Assembly (NCBI GenBank): GCA_963677165.2
Contig: CAXXSX010000001.1
Location: 868,001 to 932,000, forward strand
Source: JAFGXT01 sp963677165
GTDB lineage: Bacteria > Verrucomicrobiota > Lentisphaeria > Victivallales > SZUA-371
Direction: 5' to 3'
Length of the DNA stretch: 64,000 nucleotides
A program made the translations under genes and the position numbers. Below the pieces are notes generated by a model. That model ran no database searches and was not told the origin of the DNA. It saw nothing but the letters and a program-made list of their open reading frames with translations. Positions 27,779 to 36,957 of this stretch are shown in pieces. Every line of letters begins with the position of its first letter. Positions within the stretch are counted from its first letter, which is position 1.

Positions 27779-28085
27779 GTTACTGGAAGATAATTTGTAC
27801 GGCTTCGGATTTTCCGGTTACGTCATTGTCGGCTCTGGGACGGTTGGTATAATAAGGTAAATAATTTCGATCCCGACCTTTTGCTGACGAATAACAATGT
27901 TTTCCATTCCTCTATATCCTTGTTTAGGCGCTATATTATTTATATCTATTTACTAGTCAAGGAAAATCAAAAGATGTTTTTGGAGAATTTTGCATTTATT
28001 ATGGGAAAAATAGTTTTTTATTATACAAAATCTTTGCATATATGATTTATACGATTTAATGTTACTATATAAATATAGGGGTAAT
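27779..28085. other. Intergenic region, no gene seen
   Basis: About 307 bases between the pseudouridine synthase and the sugar transferase, AT-rich in the right half. A 29-codon minus-strand frame at 27818-27907 is not convincing. I see no strong hairpin. Confidence 0.5.
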
Positions 28086-28637
28086 ATGACTAAACGTATT
28101 TTCGATATTTTTTTCTCATTCATTGCAATTCTTATTTTTGCAATTCCGATGATTGTTATTGCATTTGTTTTGAAAATCATTGAACGTCATCCGGTTATAT
28201 TCAGACAGGAACGTATTGGTTTTCATAGGCGTAAATTCAATATTCTAAAATTTCAGACAATGGTAGACGATAAAGCTACTAAAGCAGGACGTATTTTAAG
28301 AAAGACCGGGCTGGATGAGTTGCCACAATTCTTTAATGTCTTGAAAGGGGATATGAGTATTGTAGGACCACGTGCCCTGACTGAATATGATATTTTTCGT
28401 TTGAACTGGGATTCAGAGTATTACAATTCACGCTGGTCGATAAAGCCGGGGATTACCGGTCTGGCTCAGATTTACGGCGGACAGCACAAAAAGACTTCAT
28501 GGTTCTGGGACAGTAAATATATTGAAGTCAGAAGGATTCCTGTTGATTTCTCTCTGGTGATGATTTCATTTATGATGAATATTTTTGGGAAAACCAGAAT
28601 TCGGACCATGATCTGGAAAAATAAAGGATTGAAGTGA
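28086..28637 (+). CDS. Undecaprenyl-phosphate sugar-1-phosphate transferase (bacterial sugar transferase)
   Basis: Starts assembly of a surface or O-antigen-type glycan by moving a sugar phosphate to a polyprenyl phosphate. The 183-residue protein is the short form of the family: one N-terminal membrane anchor (about 5-32), then IFRQERIGFHRRKFNILKFQ, the catalytic GRILRKTGLDELPQFFNVLK, GDMSIVGPRAL and WSIKPGITGLAQIYG. The ATG at 28086 has GGGG upstream. It overlaps the next gene by four bases (GTGA). The substrate sugar is unknown. Confidence 0.93.
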   Translation: MTKRIFDIFFSFIAILIFAIPMIVIAFVLKIIERHPVIFRQERIGFHRRKFNILKFQTMVDDKATKAGRILRKTGLDELPQFFNVLKGDMSIVGPRALTEYDIFRLNWDSEYYNSRWSIKPGITGLAQIYGGQHKKTSWFWDSKYIEVRRIPVDFSLVMISFMMNIFGKTRIRTMIWKNKGLK

Positions 28638-30061
28638 AAGCAAAGTTGATACTGCCATCACTTACTGAAGCAGGAAATGTATTTTTCCGGCCGATAAAGT
28701 ATTCTCTTTTCCCTCCTTTGGGGCTTGCTACGCTGGCAGCATATTTTTCTCCGGCTGATGAACTTGAGCTAGTTGATCAGCATGTGGAAAAACTGGATAT
28801 TGAAGATACTCCAGATCTTGTTATAATTCAAATTTACATTACCAATGCAAAACGTGGATATGCCATTGCGGATTATTATCGGAAGCGTGGAATTTATGTT
28901 GCGCTTGGAGGACTGCACGTTACCGCTCTTCCCGACGAGGCGCAGGTTCATGCCGATACTATTTTGCTGGGACCGGGAGAACAGACATTCCCCCGGTTTT
29001 TAGAGGATTTTCGGGAAAAAAGGCCGCGTCAACGATATGTTTCCACAGTCGGGCGTACTATTGAGAATCAGCCGCCGCTTAGACGTGATCTGATAAAGCG
29101 TAGTCGTTATCTTGTGCCTAATTCACTGGTGATTTCAAGAGGATGTCCGCACCATTGCGATTTTTGCTATAAAGACGCTTTTTTTAAAGGCGGGAAATCA
29201 TTTTATACCCAGCGTGTCGATGAAATTATTCTAGAGATCAACCGGCTAAAAGGTAAGCATTTGTATTTTCTGGACGATCATTTACTTGGAAATCCGAAAC
29301 TTGCCCGGGAGTTATTTCACGAGATGCGTGGTTTGGGGCGAGTTTTTCAGGGAGCCGCAACCGTACAGTCTGTTTTGAATGGTGATCTGATCGAAAAGGC
29401 GGCGGAGGCTGGTTTGCGCAGCCTCTTTGTCGGTTTTGAGACTTTCTCAGAGGAAAATCTTCGTATGAGTAACAAGAATCAGAATCTAAAACAGAGTTAT
29501 GAGGACGCTGTTAAACGACTGAATGATCTTGGTATCATGATAAACGGCAGTTTTGTGTTTGGACTCGATCATGATGAAAAAGATGTTTTTAAAAGAACCG
29601 TGGACTGGGGAATTAAAAATGGAATAACCACAGCTACCTATCATGTTCTTACTCCGTATCCGGGGACCCGGATTTTTTATGCAATGGACAAAGCAGGAAG
29701 GATTATTTCTACAGACTGGGATCTGTATGACACCAGGCATACTGTTTTTAAGCCAACCAGACTCTCTGCTGCCGAACTGGAGGAAGGGTACTGGTGGGCA
29801 TATGATGAATTTTACAAATGGAAGAATATTTACAAAGCGTCATTTTCTCATCAGGCTTTGAAGCATAAATTAAAACATCTTGTTTATACTGGCGGCTGGA
29901 AAAAATTTGAACCACTTTGGAAAATAGTCATCAATGCTGGAGGTCTGCGATATGCATTGCCGCTGCTTGAACTACTACTGTGTGAAGTGAAGTATGATGA
30001 AGCAACACCGGAACCGGAAAACACTTCCCCAATATCCTGCCTCGAAGATAGAATATATTAA
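28634..30061 (+). CDS. B12-binding-type radical SAM protein
   Basis: A 475-residue radical S-adenosylmethionine enzyme. The N-terminal about 150 residues look like the Rossmann-type B12-binding domain seen in this class (PLGLATLAAYFSPADELELV, GLHVTALPDEAQ). The cluster motif is SRGCPHHCDFCYKDAFF (C-x3-C-x2-C) near residue 175, followed by FLDDHLLGNPKLARELFHEM and SLFVGFETFSEENL, typical of the barrel. The start is GTG overlapping the sugar transferase stop. The substrate is not known; adjacency suggests modification of a lipid or glycan, which is only context. Confidence 0.88.
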   Translation: MKAKLILPSLTEAGNVFFRPIKYSLFPPLGLATLAAYFSPADELELVDQHVEKLDIEDTPDLVIIQIYITNAKRGYAIADYYRKRGIYVALGGLHVTALPDEAQVHADTILLGPGEQTFPRFLEDFREKRPRQRYVSTVGRTIENQPPLRRDLIKRSRYLVPNSLVISRGCPHHCDFCYKDAFFKGGKSFYTQRVDEIILEINRLKGKHLYFLDDHLLGNPKLARELFHEMRGLGRVFQGAATVQSVLNGDLIEKAAEAGLRSLFVGFETFSEENLRMSNKNQNLKQSYEDAVKRLNDLGIMINGSFVFGLDHDEKDVFKRTVDWGIKNGITTATYHVLTPYPGTRIFYAMDKAGRIISTDWDLYDTRHTVFKPTRLSAAELEEGYWWAYDEFYKWKNIYKASFSHQALKHKLKHLVYTGGWKKFEPLWKIVINAGGLRYALPLLELLLCEVKYDEATPEPENTSPISCLEDRIY

Positions 30062-30065
30062 AAAA

Positions 30066-30095
30066 GGCGGAACAGAAAATAAATCCTGTCCCACC
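30066..30095 (-). terminator. Intrinsic terminator of the aldolase/cstA operon
   Basis: On the minus strand GGTGGGACAG pairs with CTGTTCCGCC (ten pairs, two of them G-T) around a ten-base loop and is followed by TTTTTT. It lies 27 bases after the aldolase stop. The oppositely oriented radical SAM gene ends at its other side, without a T-run in that direction. Confidence 0.75.
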
Positions 30096-30121
30096 GAAAA
30101 TAATTCTATATTTCTAATGCT

Positions 30122-32026
30122 CTAGTTGAGCATGACCTGTCCGCCGGTTACAGGGATGGCCTGTCCGGTTTCGTATTTCTGTCCAACTGCGTACATAATG
30201 GCTTTTGCCACGTCTTTCGGGAAGCAGCCGCGATTCATCGGAATCTTTGCTTCATAGAATTTTTTAACATCTTCAACGGTCTTGGCTCCAGGAACTTTGC
30301 CGCTGTTCAGGTACTGTACGAACAGGCCGCGGTCCGGATCGCTCCACAGCGGACCATCGAAGAAGTTTCCGGGACATACGCTGTTGACTTTGATCTTGTC
30401 GCCAACTAGTTCCATTGCAAAACTCTGAGTGAGCCCGATGGTTCCGAATTTACTTCCGGCATAAGCGCCGTTGCGGTTACTGCCGGTCAGACCGCTTTTG
30501 GAGTTGACCTGAACGATATCAGTCCAGTTATCGCCGCCTGCATTCTGTTTTGCCATGACGATTGCGGCGTGTTTGGCACAGAGGAAGTAACCGCTATAGT
30601 TGATGTCGGTTACGAAATCCCAGTCTTTCTTTTCGAGGGATTTTACGGAACCGGCACGAAGTACTCCGGCGTTTGCCACGAACAGGTCGCATCCACCGCA
30701 CATGGTGACGAGTTTTTCCATCATTGCCTGAACTGATTCTTCATTGCCGATATTTACCGCGAGAGCGATACTTCTGATCTTGGCTGAACCGGCATTCAGT
30801 TTGTCTGCCGCTGCCTGGGCGCCGTCTTCATTGAGGTCGGCGATGGCTACGGTCGCGCCGTTAGCCACCAGTTCTTCGGCGATACCGAACCCGAAGCCCT
30901 GGGCTCCGCCGGTAACAACGGCGATTTTGCCGTTGAGACTGCCGCCGCCTGAACCGGCTGCGACTTTCTTACGGTAGGATTCAACTTCCCAGTTTTCAAT
31001 GAAGCCGCGAGCCGCGTCGGACATATAGTTTACTCCGCCGAATGCTTCGGTTAACTGTTGTACCAGTGAGCCGTCCTTAGCAAGTGCCGCTACGTTGATT
31101 GCGTCGCAGTAAGCGGTTCCTGAGCAGAATACGGCCTTACCGGGAACGGCTACAACCATTGGCTTGTAGCCGCGGGTTTCTTTAAAAGCATTTACGCAGT
31201 CGCCGCAGATTTCGTCCGCAATGAATGCAAAAGACTTTGCATAAACGATATGGTCGGGAGTAAGCGGTCCCTTCGCAACTTCAAACGGGGGCAGGCAGGT
31301 AACGGCTACCGGTGTGCCATCGCCCAGCATTGTACGCAGTGCCGGGGCATTTTCCTGTACGGTTGCGTTGTCGAGTTCGCCGAATGAAACTTCGGTTGAA
31401 ACGCCTTTTGAGGCATAATAATCTGTAAGCGTACCCATGATCTTGTCATAAGTCGCGCGGATTTCTTCTTCGGTATTGCCGCCGACGAATACACCGTGGT
31501 TCTGCAGGAAGATAACAGAAGCGTCTTTACCGTATTTTTCCTTGTACTGGTTGTTGGCGTCGAATACGGTTTTCGCCAGCACAAAGCCTGGGTCAATATA
31601 GTCGATCCAGAGAGATTCCGGGAATAGTTCTGCGCATTTTGCCTTACCGTCTTTCCCACAGGTCATGCCGTTCACCATAGCGGGATGGAGGTGAACAACA
31701 TACGTGGTCGGGAGAATTTCATGCAGCGGGGCTTCGACCGATGGTCTGCCGGTGGATTCGGGACAAACGGCAAACGCCATCATTTTTTTGACGATGGCTT
31801 CACGTTCTTCCCGATTCGCAAAATCTTTCAATTCAAAACATTTTCTGATGTCGGCGCGGTTCATCTTCACGAAGTCGGACTCGCAGATATTGGCAAGCCT
31901 TACGCCGCTGGGTTTTACATACAGAAAGTTGTCGTCCTTGTAGGAGGTGTTACCCCCCCCCGCCAGCACAAAGCGGCTGTCTGAGCCGTAGCTTTGCGAA
32001 AGCTCAACAATTGTTTTCAGTGACAT
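30122..32026 (-). CDS. Fused rhamnulose-1-phosphate-type aldolase / short-chain dehydrogenase
   Basis: A 634-residue two-domain enzyme. The N-terminal class II aldolase domain (about 1-360) has GGGNTSYKDD and EAPLHEILPTTYVVHLHPAM with metal-binding His residues. It should split rhamnulose- or fuculose-1-phosphate into DHAP and lactaldehyde. The C-terminal SDR domain (about 380-634) has the nucleotide loop VTGGAQGFGFGIAEELV, LFVANAG and the active-site YAGSKFG, and probably oxidises lactaldehyde. AAGGAG precedes the ATG. It lies 72 bases after a cstA paralogue and is followed by a terminator. A run of nine C/G bases at 31963-31971 encodes part of GGG and is slippage-prone but intact. Confidence 0.92.
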   Translation of the reverse strand: MSLKTIVELSQSYGSDSRFVLAGGGNTSYKDDNFLYVKPSGVRLANICESDFVKMNRADIRKCFELKDFANREEREAIVKKMMAFAVCPESTGRPSVEAPLHEILPTTYVVHLHPAMVNGMTCGKDGKAKCAELFPESLWIDYIDPGFVLAKTVFDANNQYKEKYGKDASVIFLQNHGVFVGGNTEEEIRATYDKIMGTLTDYYASKGVSTEVSFGELDNATVQENAPALRTMLGDGTPVAVTCLPPFEVAKGPLTPDHIVYAKSFAFIADEICGDCVNAFKETRGYKPMVVAVPGKAVFCSGTAYCDAINVAALAKDGSLVQQLTEAFGGVNYMSDAARGFIENWEVESYRKKVAAGSGGGSLNGKIAVVTGGAQGFGFGIAEELVANGATVAIADLNEDGAQAAADKLNAGSAKIRSIALAVNIGNEESVQAMMEKLVTMCGGCDLFVANAGVLRAGSVKSLEKKDWDFVTDINYSGYFLCAKHAAIVMAKQNAGGDNWTDIVQVNSKSGLTGSNRNGAYAGSKFGTIGLTQSFAMELVGDKIKVNSVCPGNFFDGPLWSDPDRGLFVQYLNSGKVPGAKTVEDVKKFYEAKIPMNRGCFPKDVAKAIMYAVGQKYETGQAIPVTGGQVMLN

Positions 32027-32098
32027 TTGTTCTTACTCCTTACAAGTGGGTTCGTTGGCAGCGGAGTGCCGCTGCTGTTAAAAAAACATTGAAAAAAC

Positions 32099-33841
32099 TC
32101 ATTGTGCCGGTTCTTCGGCACTGGCTTCGACTTCCTCGGCTTCGCCGTTAAAGAAAGTCTTTTTCAACACGATGACGCTCTCCACGATCATCCATAGTTC
32201 GAAAAACATTATTAGAATCGAAATAGCCAGTAACAGGATATTTCGTTTTTCCCAGAATCCCTGCAAGTTTATCACCATAGCCCAGCCGGTCATAGCAATC
32301 ATAAAAATCATTGGTATAGCGGTATAGAGAACCGGTTTCTTCTTTTTTGCCAGGTAAATGGTGATGACCAGCAGCGCCAGTCCCGCCATTAGCTGATTGA
32401 GACTGCCGAACAGCGGCCAGAGTTTCATTGCGCCGGTTCCTGTTCCGTCATAGAATGCCAAGCCCAGTGCGGTTATAACCGCAATCAAGGTTGCCGGATG
32501 TTTTTTTGCCAGTACCGGCACCTTGGCCTGTATAGCTAATTCACCAACGATATAACGCTGGATCCTGGTGGCTGTATCAAGGGTGGTTGCTGCGAAGGCC
32601 GCGATGAATACACCCATTACCGTGGTGGCTATTTCCGCCGGAATCCCGGCCGTTTTGATCATATTGGTAGAACCGATGATAAACGCGCTGATTTTTCCTC
32701 CGATACCGTGCCCGGCAACTCCGGCCCAGTTGGCATAGTGGTGGTTGAATGCCGCTACACCGGTAAACACTTTGTCGCCGACTTCCAAATGCATAGCCAG
32801 TCCGGCACTACAGGCGATAATAACAAATACCGCAAGCAGACTTTCAGTCAGCATGCTTCCGTAACCGATAAACAGTGAGCTGCGTTCGGTATCGCATTGT
32901 TTAGAAGATGTTCCCGAGGATACCAGCGAGTGAAAGCCGGAAATCGCTCCGCAGGCGATGATTACGAATAACAACGGTAGCATGGGGGGGGCTCCCGGAA
33001 CATTAGTTCTTATCGTCGGAGCTGCGATTTGAGGATGAGCCACTACAATACCAATTGCCAGCAATACCATTGCCACCAGCAATTGGTAGGCGTTCAAATA
33101 ATCTCGTGGTTGGAGTAGGGTTTGTACCGGCAGAATTGACGCTACGTATGCATAAATCAGGAGTATGACAACCCAGAAGCCTACCGGACCTAGAAAAATA
33201 GTTTTAGGCAGCGCAATCGGAACATAAGCGCCAAGTACCACCGTGCCGTACATTAGTACAACCGCAAACAGCGGCAGCATTTTTGATCTTACGTCTTTCT
33301 TGTAGATCAGCCAGCCCAGGGTGACTGCGATAGGAATTTGCAGCCAGATCGGAATTACCGACACCGGAAAAATGCTGAATACTGCCGCGATCACTACGCC
33401 GAAAATAGCGATAACGATCAGCAGCAGAAAGAAAATAATCAGTAGAAACAAAATTTTTACGCGTGGGCTGATAAGTTCACCGGCGATGTCTCCGATGGAA
33501 CGTCCCATTTTACGCAGAGAGATAATCAGTGCTCCGAAGTCATGTACAGCACCCATAAAGATCGAGCCGAGCAGTACCCAGATCAATGCCGGTACCCAGC
33601 CCCAGATTACCGCGATGGCCGGTCCCACAATCGGTCCGGTTCCCGCAATCGACGCGAAATGATGTCCAAACAGTACCTGTTTTTTGGTTGGAACGTAGTC
33701 TACTCCATCGTTCAGGGTTTCGCTTGGACACTTGTTGGTGTCATTTATATTGAACAATTTTTTTGCAATAAACTTACCGTAAGTATGGTAGGCAACCAGA
33801 TATAATACAAATGCGCCTGCCGCAAGTAACAGTGAATTCAT
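32099..33841 (-). CDS. cstA: CstA-family carbon starvation transporter, paralogue 1
   Basis: Inner-membrane transporter of 580 residues with some sixteen membrane segments. Family hallmarks are AYHTYGKFIAKKLFNI at the N-terminus, GHHFASIAGTGPIVGPAIAV, ACGAISGFHSLVSSGTSSKQ and ATTLDTATRIQRYIVGEL. Known members take up peptides (CstA) or pyruvate (BtsT/YjiY). AAGGAG precedes the ATG. It lies 26 bases after a second, very similar gene; most residues are shared, so this is a tandem duplication. Downstream is the aldolase fusion, hinting that the imported substrate feeds the same pathway (inference). Confidence 0.93.
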   Translation of the reverse strand: MNSLLLAAGAFVLYLVAYHTYGKFIAKKLFNINDTNKCPSETLNDGVDYVPTKKQVLFGHHFASIAGTGPIVGPAIAVIWGWVPALIWVLLGSIFMGAVHDFGALIISLRKMGRSIGDIAGELISPRVKILFLLIIFFLLLIVIAIFGVVIAAVFSIFPVSVIPIWLQIPIAVTLGWLIYKKDVRSKMLPLFAVVLMYGTVVLGAYVPIALPKTIFLGPVGFWVVILLIYAYVASILPVQTLLQPRDYLNAYQLLVAMVLLAIGIVVAHPQIAAPTIRTNVPGAPPMLPLLFVIIACGAISGFHSLVSSGTSSKQCDTERSSLFIGYGSMLTESLLAVFVIIACSAGLAMHLEVGDKVFTGVAAFNHHYANWAGVAGHGIGGKISAFIIGSTNMIKTAGIPAEIATTVMGVFIAAFAATTLDTATRIQRYIVGELAIQAKVPVLAKKHPATLIAVITALGLAFYDGTGTGAMKLWPLFGSLNQLMAGLALLVITIYLAKKKKPVLYTAIPMIFMIAMTGWAMVINLQGFWEKRNILLLAISILIMFFELWMIVESVIVLKKTFFNGEAEEVEASAEEPAQ

Positions 33842-33867
33842 GTTTTTTTCTCCTTAATTAATACCGG

Positions 33868-35634
33868 CTAATACAACTCGTTTGCTGCCGGTGCTTCGGT
33901 CAAAACCTCTGTGTCGGAAGTAGTTTTCAGTTCATCAGTACTATCCAGAAAAGTCTTTTTCAATACAATGATACTTTCCACAACCACCCATAGTTCAAAA
34001 AACATTATCAGGATCGAGATGACCAGTAGCATGATATGCTTCTGTTCCCAGAAATTCTGAAAGTTTATGATCATGGCCCAACTGGTCATTGCAAGCATAA
34101 ATACCATTGGCAATGCAGTATATACCAGCGGTTTCTTCTTTTTTGCCAGATAAATCGTGATAACTAACAGGGCAAGTCCAGCCATCAGCTGGTTCAAACT
34201 GCCCATCAGAGGCCAGAGTTTCATGGCTCCGGTTCCGGCTCCGTCGTGAAAAGCCAGCAGCAAGGCGGAGATAATTGCAATAAGTGTAGCCGGATGTTTC
34301 TTGGCCAGAACAGGCATTTTTGCCTGTGTTGCCAGTTCCCCCACGATATAACGTTGGATTCTTGTTGCGGTGTCCAGGGTGGTTGCTGCGAATGCCGCGA
34401 TAAAAACGCCCATAATAGTCGAAGCTATTTGAGCCGGAATTCCTGCTGCTGCTATCATGTTGGTTGAGCCGATAATGAATGAGTGCAGTTTTGTGCCCAT
34501 TCCCTGGTTTATACCTTGCCAGTTGGCGTATTGAACGTTGAAGGCATCTATTCCAGTAAAAATTTGTCCTTTTATTTCAAGATGCATAGCAAGACCGGCA
34601 CCGCAGGCAATAAGTACGAATATAGCCAGCATGCTTTCGGTCAGCATACTGCCGTAACCGATAAACATCGAATTGTGTTCGGAATCACATTGTTTGGATG
34701 AAGTGCCGGATGATACCAGAGCATGAAAACCGGAGATTGCACCGCAGGCGATAACGATAAACAGCAGCGGAAGCATAGGAGGGGCTCCCGGAACATCGGT
34801 TCTTATGGTGGGGGCCGCCATAACCGGATGGGCCACTACAATTCCTACCGCCAGCAATACCATTACTATCAGCAGTTGGTAGGCATTAAGATAGTCACGC
34901 GGCTGCAGTAGGGTTTGAACTGGCAGGATCGACGCAATGTATGCGTAGGTCAGTAGCAGTACAACCCAAAAACCTGCTGGTCCAAGCAGAATGGATTTGG
35001 GAAGGGCAATTGGAACATAGGCTCCCAGGACAACTGTTGCGTACATCAAAATAACGGCAACCAGAGGAAGCATTTTGTTTTTTATATTTTTTTTATAAAT
35101 AAGGTGTCCAAGGATTACCGCAATTGGAATCTGCAGCCAGATTGGAATTACAGAAACCGGGAAAATATTGAAAACAGCTGCAATTATTACCCCGAAAACA
35201 GCGATAATGATCAGCAACAGAAAGAAAATGATCAGCAGAAACAGAAGTTTTACGCGGGGATTAATCAGTTCTCCGGCAATATCCCCGATGGAACGTCCCT
35301 TTTTGCGCATAGAAATGATCAGAGAACCGAAATCGTGTACCGTACCCATTAAAATTGAGCCGAAAAGTACCCAGATGAGAGCTGGTACCCAGCCCCAGAT
35401 AATGGCGATAGCCGGACCGACGATTGGACCGGGACCGGCTATTGAAGCGAAATGATGACCAAAAAGTATGGATTTTGAGGTCGGAACATAGTCCACCCCG
35501 TCGCGCAACATCTCACTTGGACATTTATTGTCATTGCTAATGCAAAAAAGTTTTTTCGTTATGAATTTCCCGTAGGTATGGTAGGCAACCAGATATAACA
35601 CAAAAGCGCCCGCCGCAAGTAACAGCGAATTCAT
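33868..35634 (-). CDS. cstA: CstA-family carbon starvation transporter, paralogue 2
   Basis: A 588-residue paralogue of the next gene with the same signatures (GHHFASIAGPGPIVGPAIAI, ACGAISGFHALVSSGTSSKQ, ATTLDTATRIQRYIVGEL). The two differ mainly in loops and the C-terminal tail, which here is longer and acidic. The ATG has AAGGAG upstream. It is the first gene of the probable cstA-cstA-aldolase operon; the promoter should lie in 35635-35765, where paired TACCGGTA-type sites are seen. Confidence 0.93.
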   Translation of the reverse strand: MNSLLLAAGAFVLYLVAYHTYGKFITKKLFCISNDNKCPSEMLRDGVDYVPTSKSILFGHHFASIAGPGPIVGPAIAIIWGWVPALIWVLFGSILMGTVHDFGSLIISMRKKGRSIGDIAGELINPRVKLLFLLIIFFLLLIIIAVFGVIIAAVFNIFPVSVIPIWLQIPIAVILGHLIYKKNIKNKMLPLVAVILMYATVVLGAYVPIALPKSILLGPAGFWVVLLLTYAYIASILPVQTLLQPRDYLNAYQLLIVMVLLAVGIVVAHPVMAAPTIRTDVPGAPPMLPLLFIVIACGAISGFHALVSSGTSSKQCDSEHNSMFIGYGSMLTESMLAIFVLIACGAGLAMHLEIKGQIFTGIDAFNVQYANWQGINQGMGTKLHSFIIGSTNMIAAAGIPAQIASTIMGVFIAAFAATTLDTATRIQRYIVGELATQAKMPVLAKKHPATLIAIISALLLAFHDGAGTGAMKLWPLMGSLNQLMAGLALLVITIYLAKKKKPLVYTALPMVFMLAMTSWAMIINFQNFWEQKHIMLLVISILIMFFELWVVVESIIVLKKTFLDSTDELKTTSDTEVLTEAPAANELY

Positions 35635-35656
35635 TGTCTTCTACTCCTTGAATTTA

Positions 35657-35688
35657 TACCGGTATAATATAGCTTGAATCTACCGGTT
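35657..35688 (-). promoter_or_regulatory. Paired TACCGGTA sites in cstA promoter region
   Basis: TACCGGTA (35657-35664) and TACCGGTT (35681-35688) lie 24 bases apart, start to start, each palindromic or nearly so, bracketing a TATATTAT stretch that could be the -10 on the minus strand. The layout suits a dimeric regulator binding around the promoter. It is a prediction by eye only. Confidence 0.4.
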
Positions 35689-35765
35689 TTTTTACCGTTT
35701 TTTTGAAAAATTCGCAAAAAATTTCAAAAATGAACGAAAATTAACAAAAACATATCAATTTACGC

Positions 35766-36488
35766 TCAAGATAATTCTTCGAAGACTTCCCTCAGGTCGT
35801 CATATCTTTTTTCCGCCATGTAGTCCAGCGGAGTTGGTTCATTGTTGACGATCACGAACTTTCCGCCGTTCCGTTTGGTATAGAGCGGCAGCGAAGCCGC
35901 GGGCTGAACTACCAGGCTGGACCCGAGGATCAGCATCAAATCGGCTTTGGAGGATTCCTCGACTGCACGGTTGATCGCTGTTTCATCGAGCATTTCACCG
36001 AAGAAGATAATGTCCGGCTTAACCAGTCCGCCGCATTTACGGCAATACGGTACCGGTTCTTTCGCGATGATCTCAACAATTTCGTCATAGGTATATTCTT
36101 CACCGCATTTCAGGCAGTGGTGCAGGGCAGGGGTACCGTGAATTTCAATAATATTCTTTGTCCCGGCTTTCTGGTGCAGCATGTCGATATTCTGAGTGAT
36201 TACCGTTTTAACTTTGCCTTCCTGTTCGAGCTTCGCGAGAACTTTGTGGACGATATTGGGTTCTTTCTGGTCCACGTCGTAGATAAAGTTCTTGGATTTA
36301 GTGTAGTAGTATTCCGGGGTGGACATAAAGTAGTTCAGCTCGAAAATTTTGTTTGGGTCAATATCGTTGCGTTTATAGAAACCGTCCTTGCCGCGGAAAT
36401 CACTGATGCCCGACAAGGTCGAAATTCCGGCTCCGGTAAACGCTACACAATATTCCGACTGGTCAATTAATTGTTTAAGCCTTTCCAT
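35766..36488 (-). CDS. Sir2-family NAD-dependent protein deacylase
   Basis: Removes acetyl or other acyl groups from lysines using NAD+. The 240-residue sequence shows the NAD-binding GAGISTLSGISDFRG (about 19-33), the catalytic stretch TQNIDMLHQKAG with EIHG (His is the base), four zinc Cys as CLKC and CRKC, and DIIFFGEML then LILGSSLVVQPAASLP. It is likely a bacterial class III or U sirtuin. The gene stands alone upstream of the cstA promoter region. No clear terminator follows. Confidence 0.94.
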   Translation of the reverse strand: MERLKQLIDQSEYCVAFTGAGISTLSGISDFRGKDGFYKRNDIDPNKIFELNYFMSTPEYYYTKSKNFIYDVDQKEPNIVHKVLAKLEQEGKVKTVITQNIDMLHQKAGTKNIIEIHGTPALHHCLKCGEEYTYDEIVEIIAKEPVPYCRKCGGLVKPDIIFFGEMLDETAINRAVEESSKADLMLILGSSLVVQPAASLPLYTKRNGGKFVIVNNEPTPLDYMAEKRYDDLREVFEELS

Positions 36489-36957
36489 AGTCAGTCTTGT
36501 ATTTGCAGGTTACGGATGTATTTTTCAATCCGGTAATATACCATTATGAAGAAAAATAACACGTGATGTTATTAAAATTAATTAAGAATTAAGACGCGGA
36601 GAGCCTTTGTAGGCGGTTTGTGCTTCAAATTTCGCTTTAGAAGCAATTAGGTAAAGTAGGGGCGATTTTCGATGAAAACGCCCGTCGCACCAGCGACAGT
36701 ATAATGACTGTGAATTTATACGTAATACTTGCCGTGCTGATGCACGGTGTGGCGGTTTCATCGAAACAGGCACTACTTTTTAAATTGCGTAGCGATTTAT
36801 TGCGGCCCTCATGGCGTTAATTTGAGTCTGAAAAGAATTTTCAGCCAAATTAACGACATTACTTGTCACCGGCGACTCGCCGGACGTTTGTCGGGGCGAG
36901 GCCCGACTAGCCGCGCGGCAATGAGCGCTTGCCAAAGGCGAAACCAAAGGAATAAAA
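36489..36957. other. Intergenic region with hairpin repeats
   Basis: About 470 bases with no gene. The left part holds CGATGAAAACG near 36670 and CCGTG/CACGG followed by GGTTTC/GAAAC (36733-36768), an E-family hairpin. The right part holds D1 (36816-36854), CCGGCGA/TCGCCGG (about 36869-36884) and TCGGG/CCCGA (about 36891-36910), ending just before the cvfB-like start. Confidence 0.65.
36816..36854 (+). repeat. D-family hairpin D1, upstream of cvfB-like gene
   Basis: GTTAATTTG/CAAATTAAC encloses CTGAAAA/TTTTCAG with a three-base loop; three bases opposite one bulge out. The inverted counterpart D2 is after the gene. Where D2 has a G-C pair at the fourth position, D1 has A-T, a compensated change. 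Confidence 0.75.

Noticed and set aside
27818..27907. Minus-strand 29-codon frame with GAGG before ATG
   Set aside because: Very short, no relation to neighbouring plus-strand genes and no clear regulatory role.
31963..31971. Run of nine C/G as a frameshift in the aldolase gene
   Set aside because: The frame continues without break through the full 634 residues and the Gly run is expected in the family.
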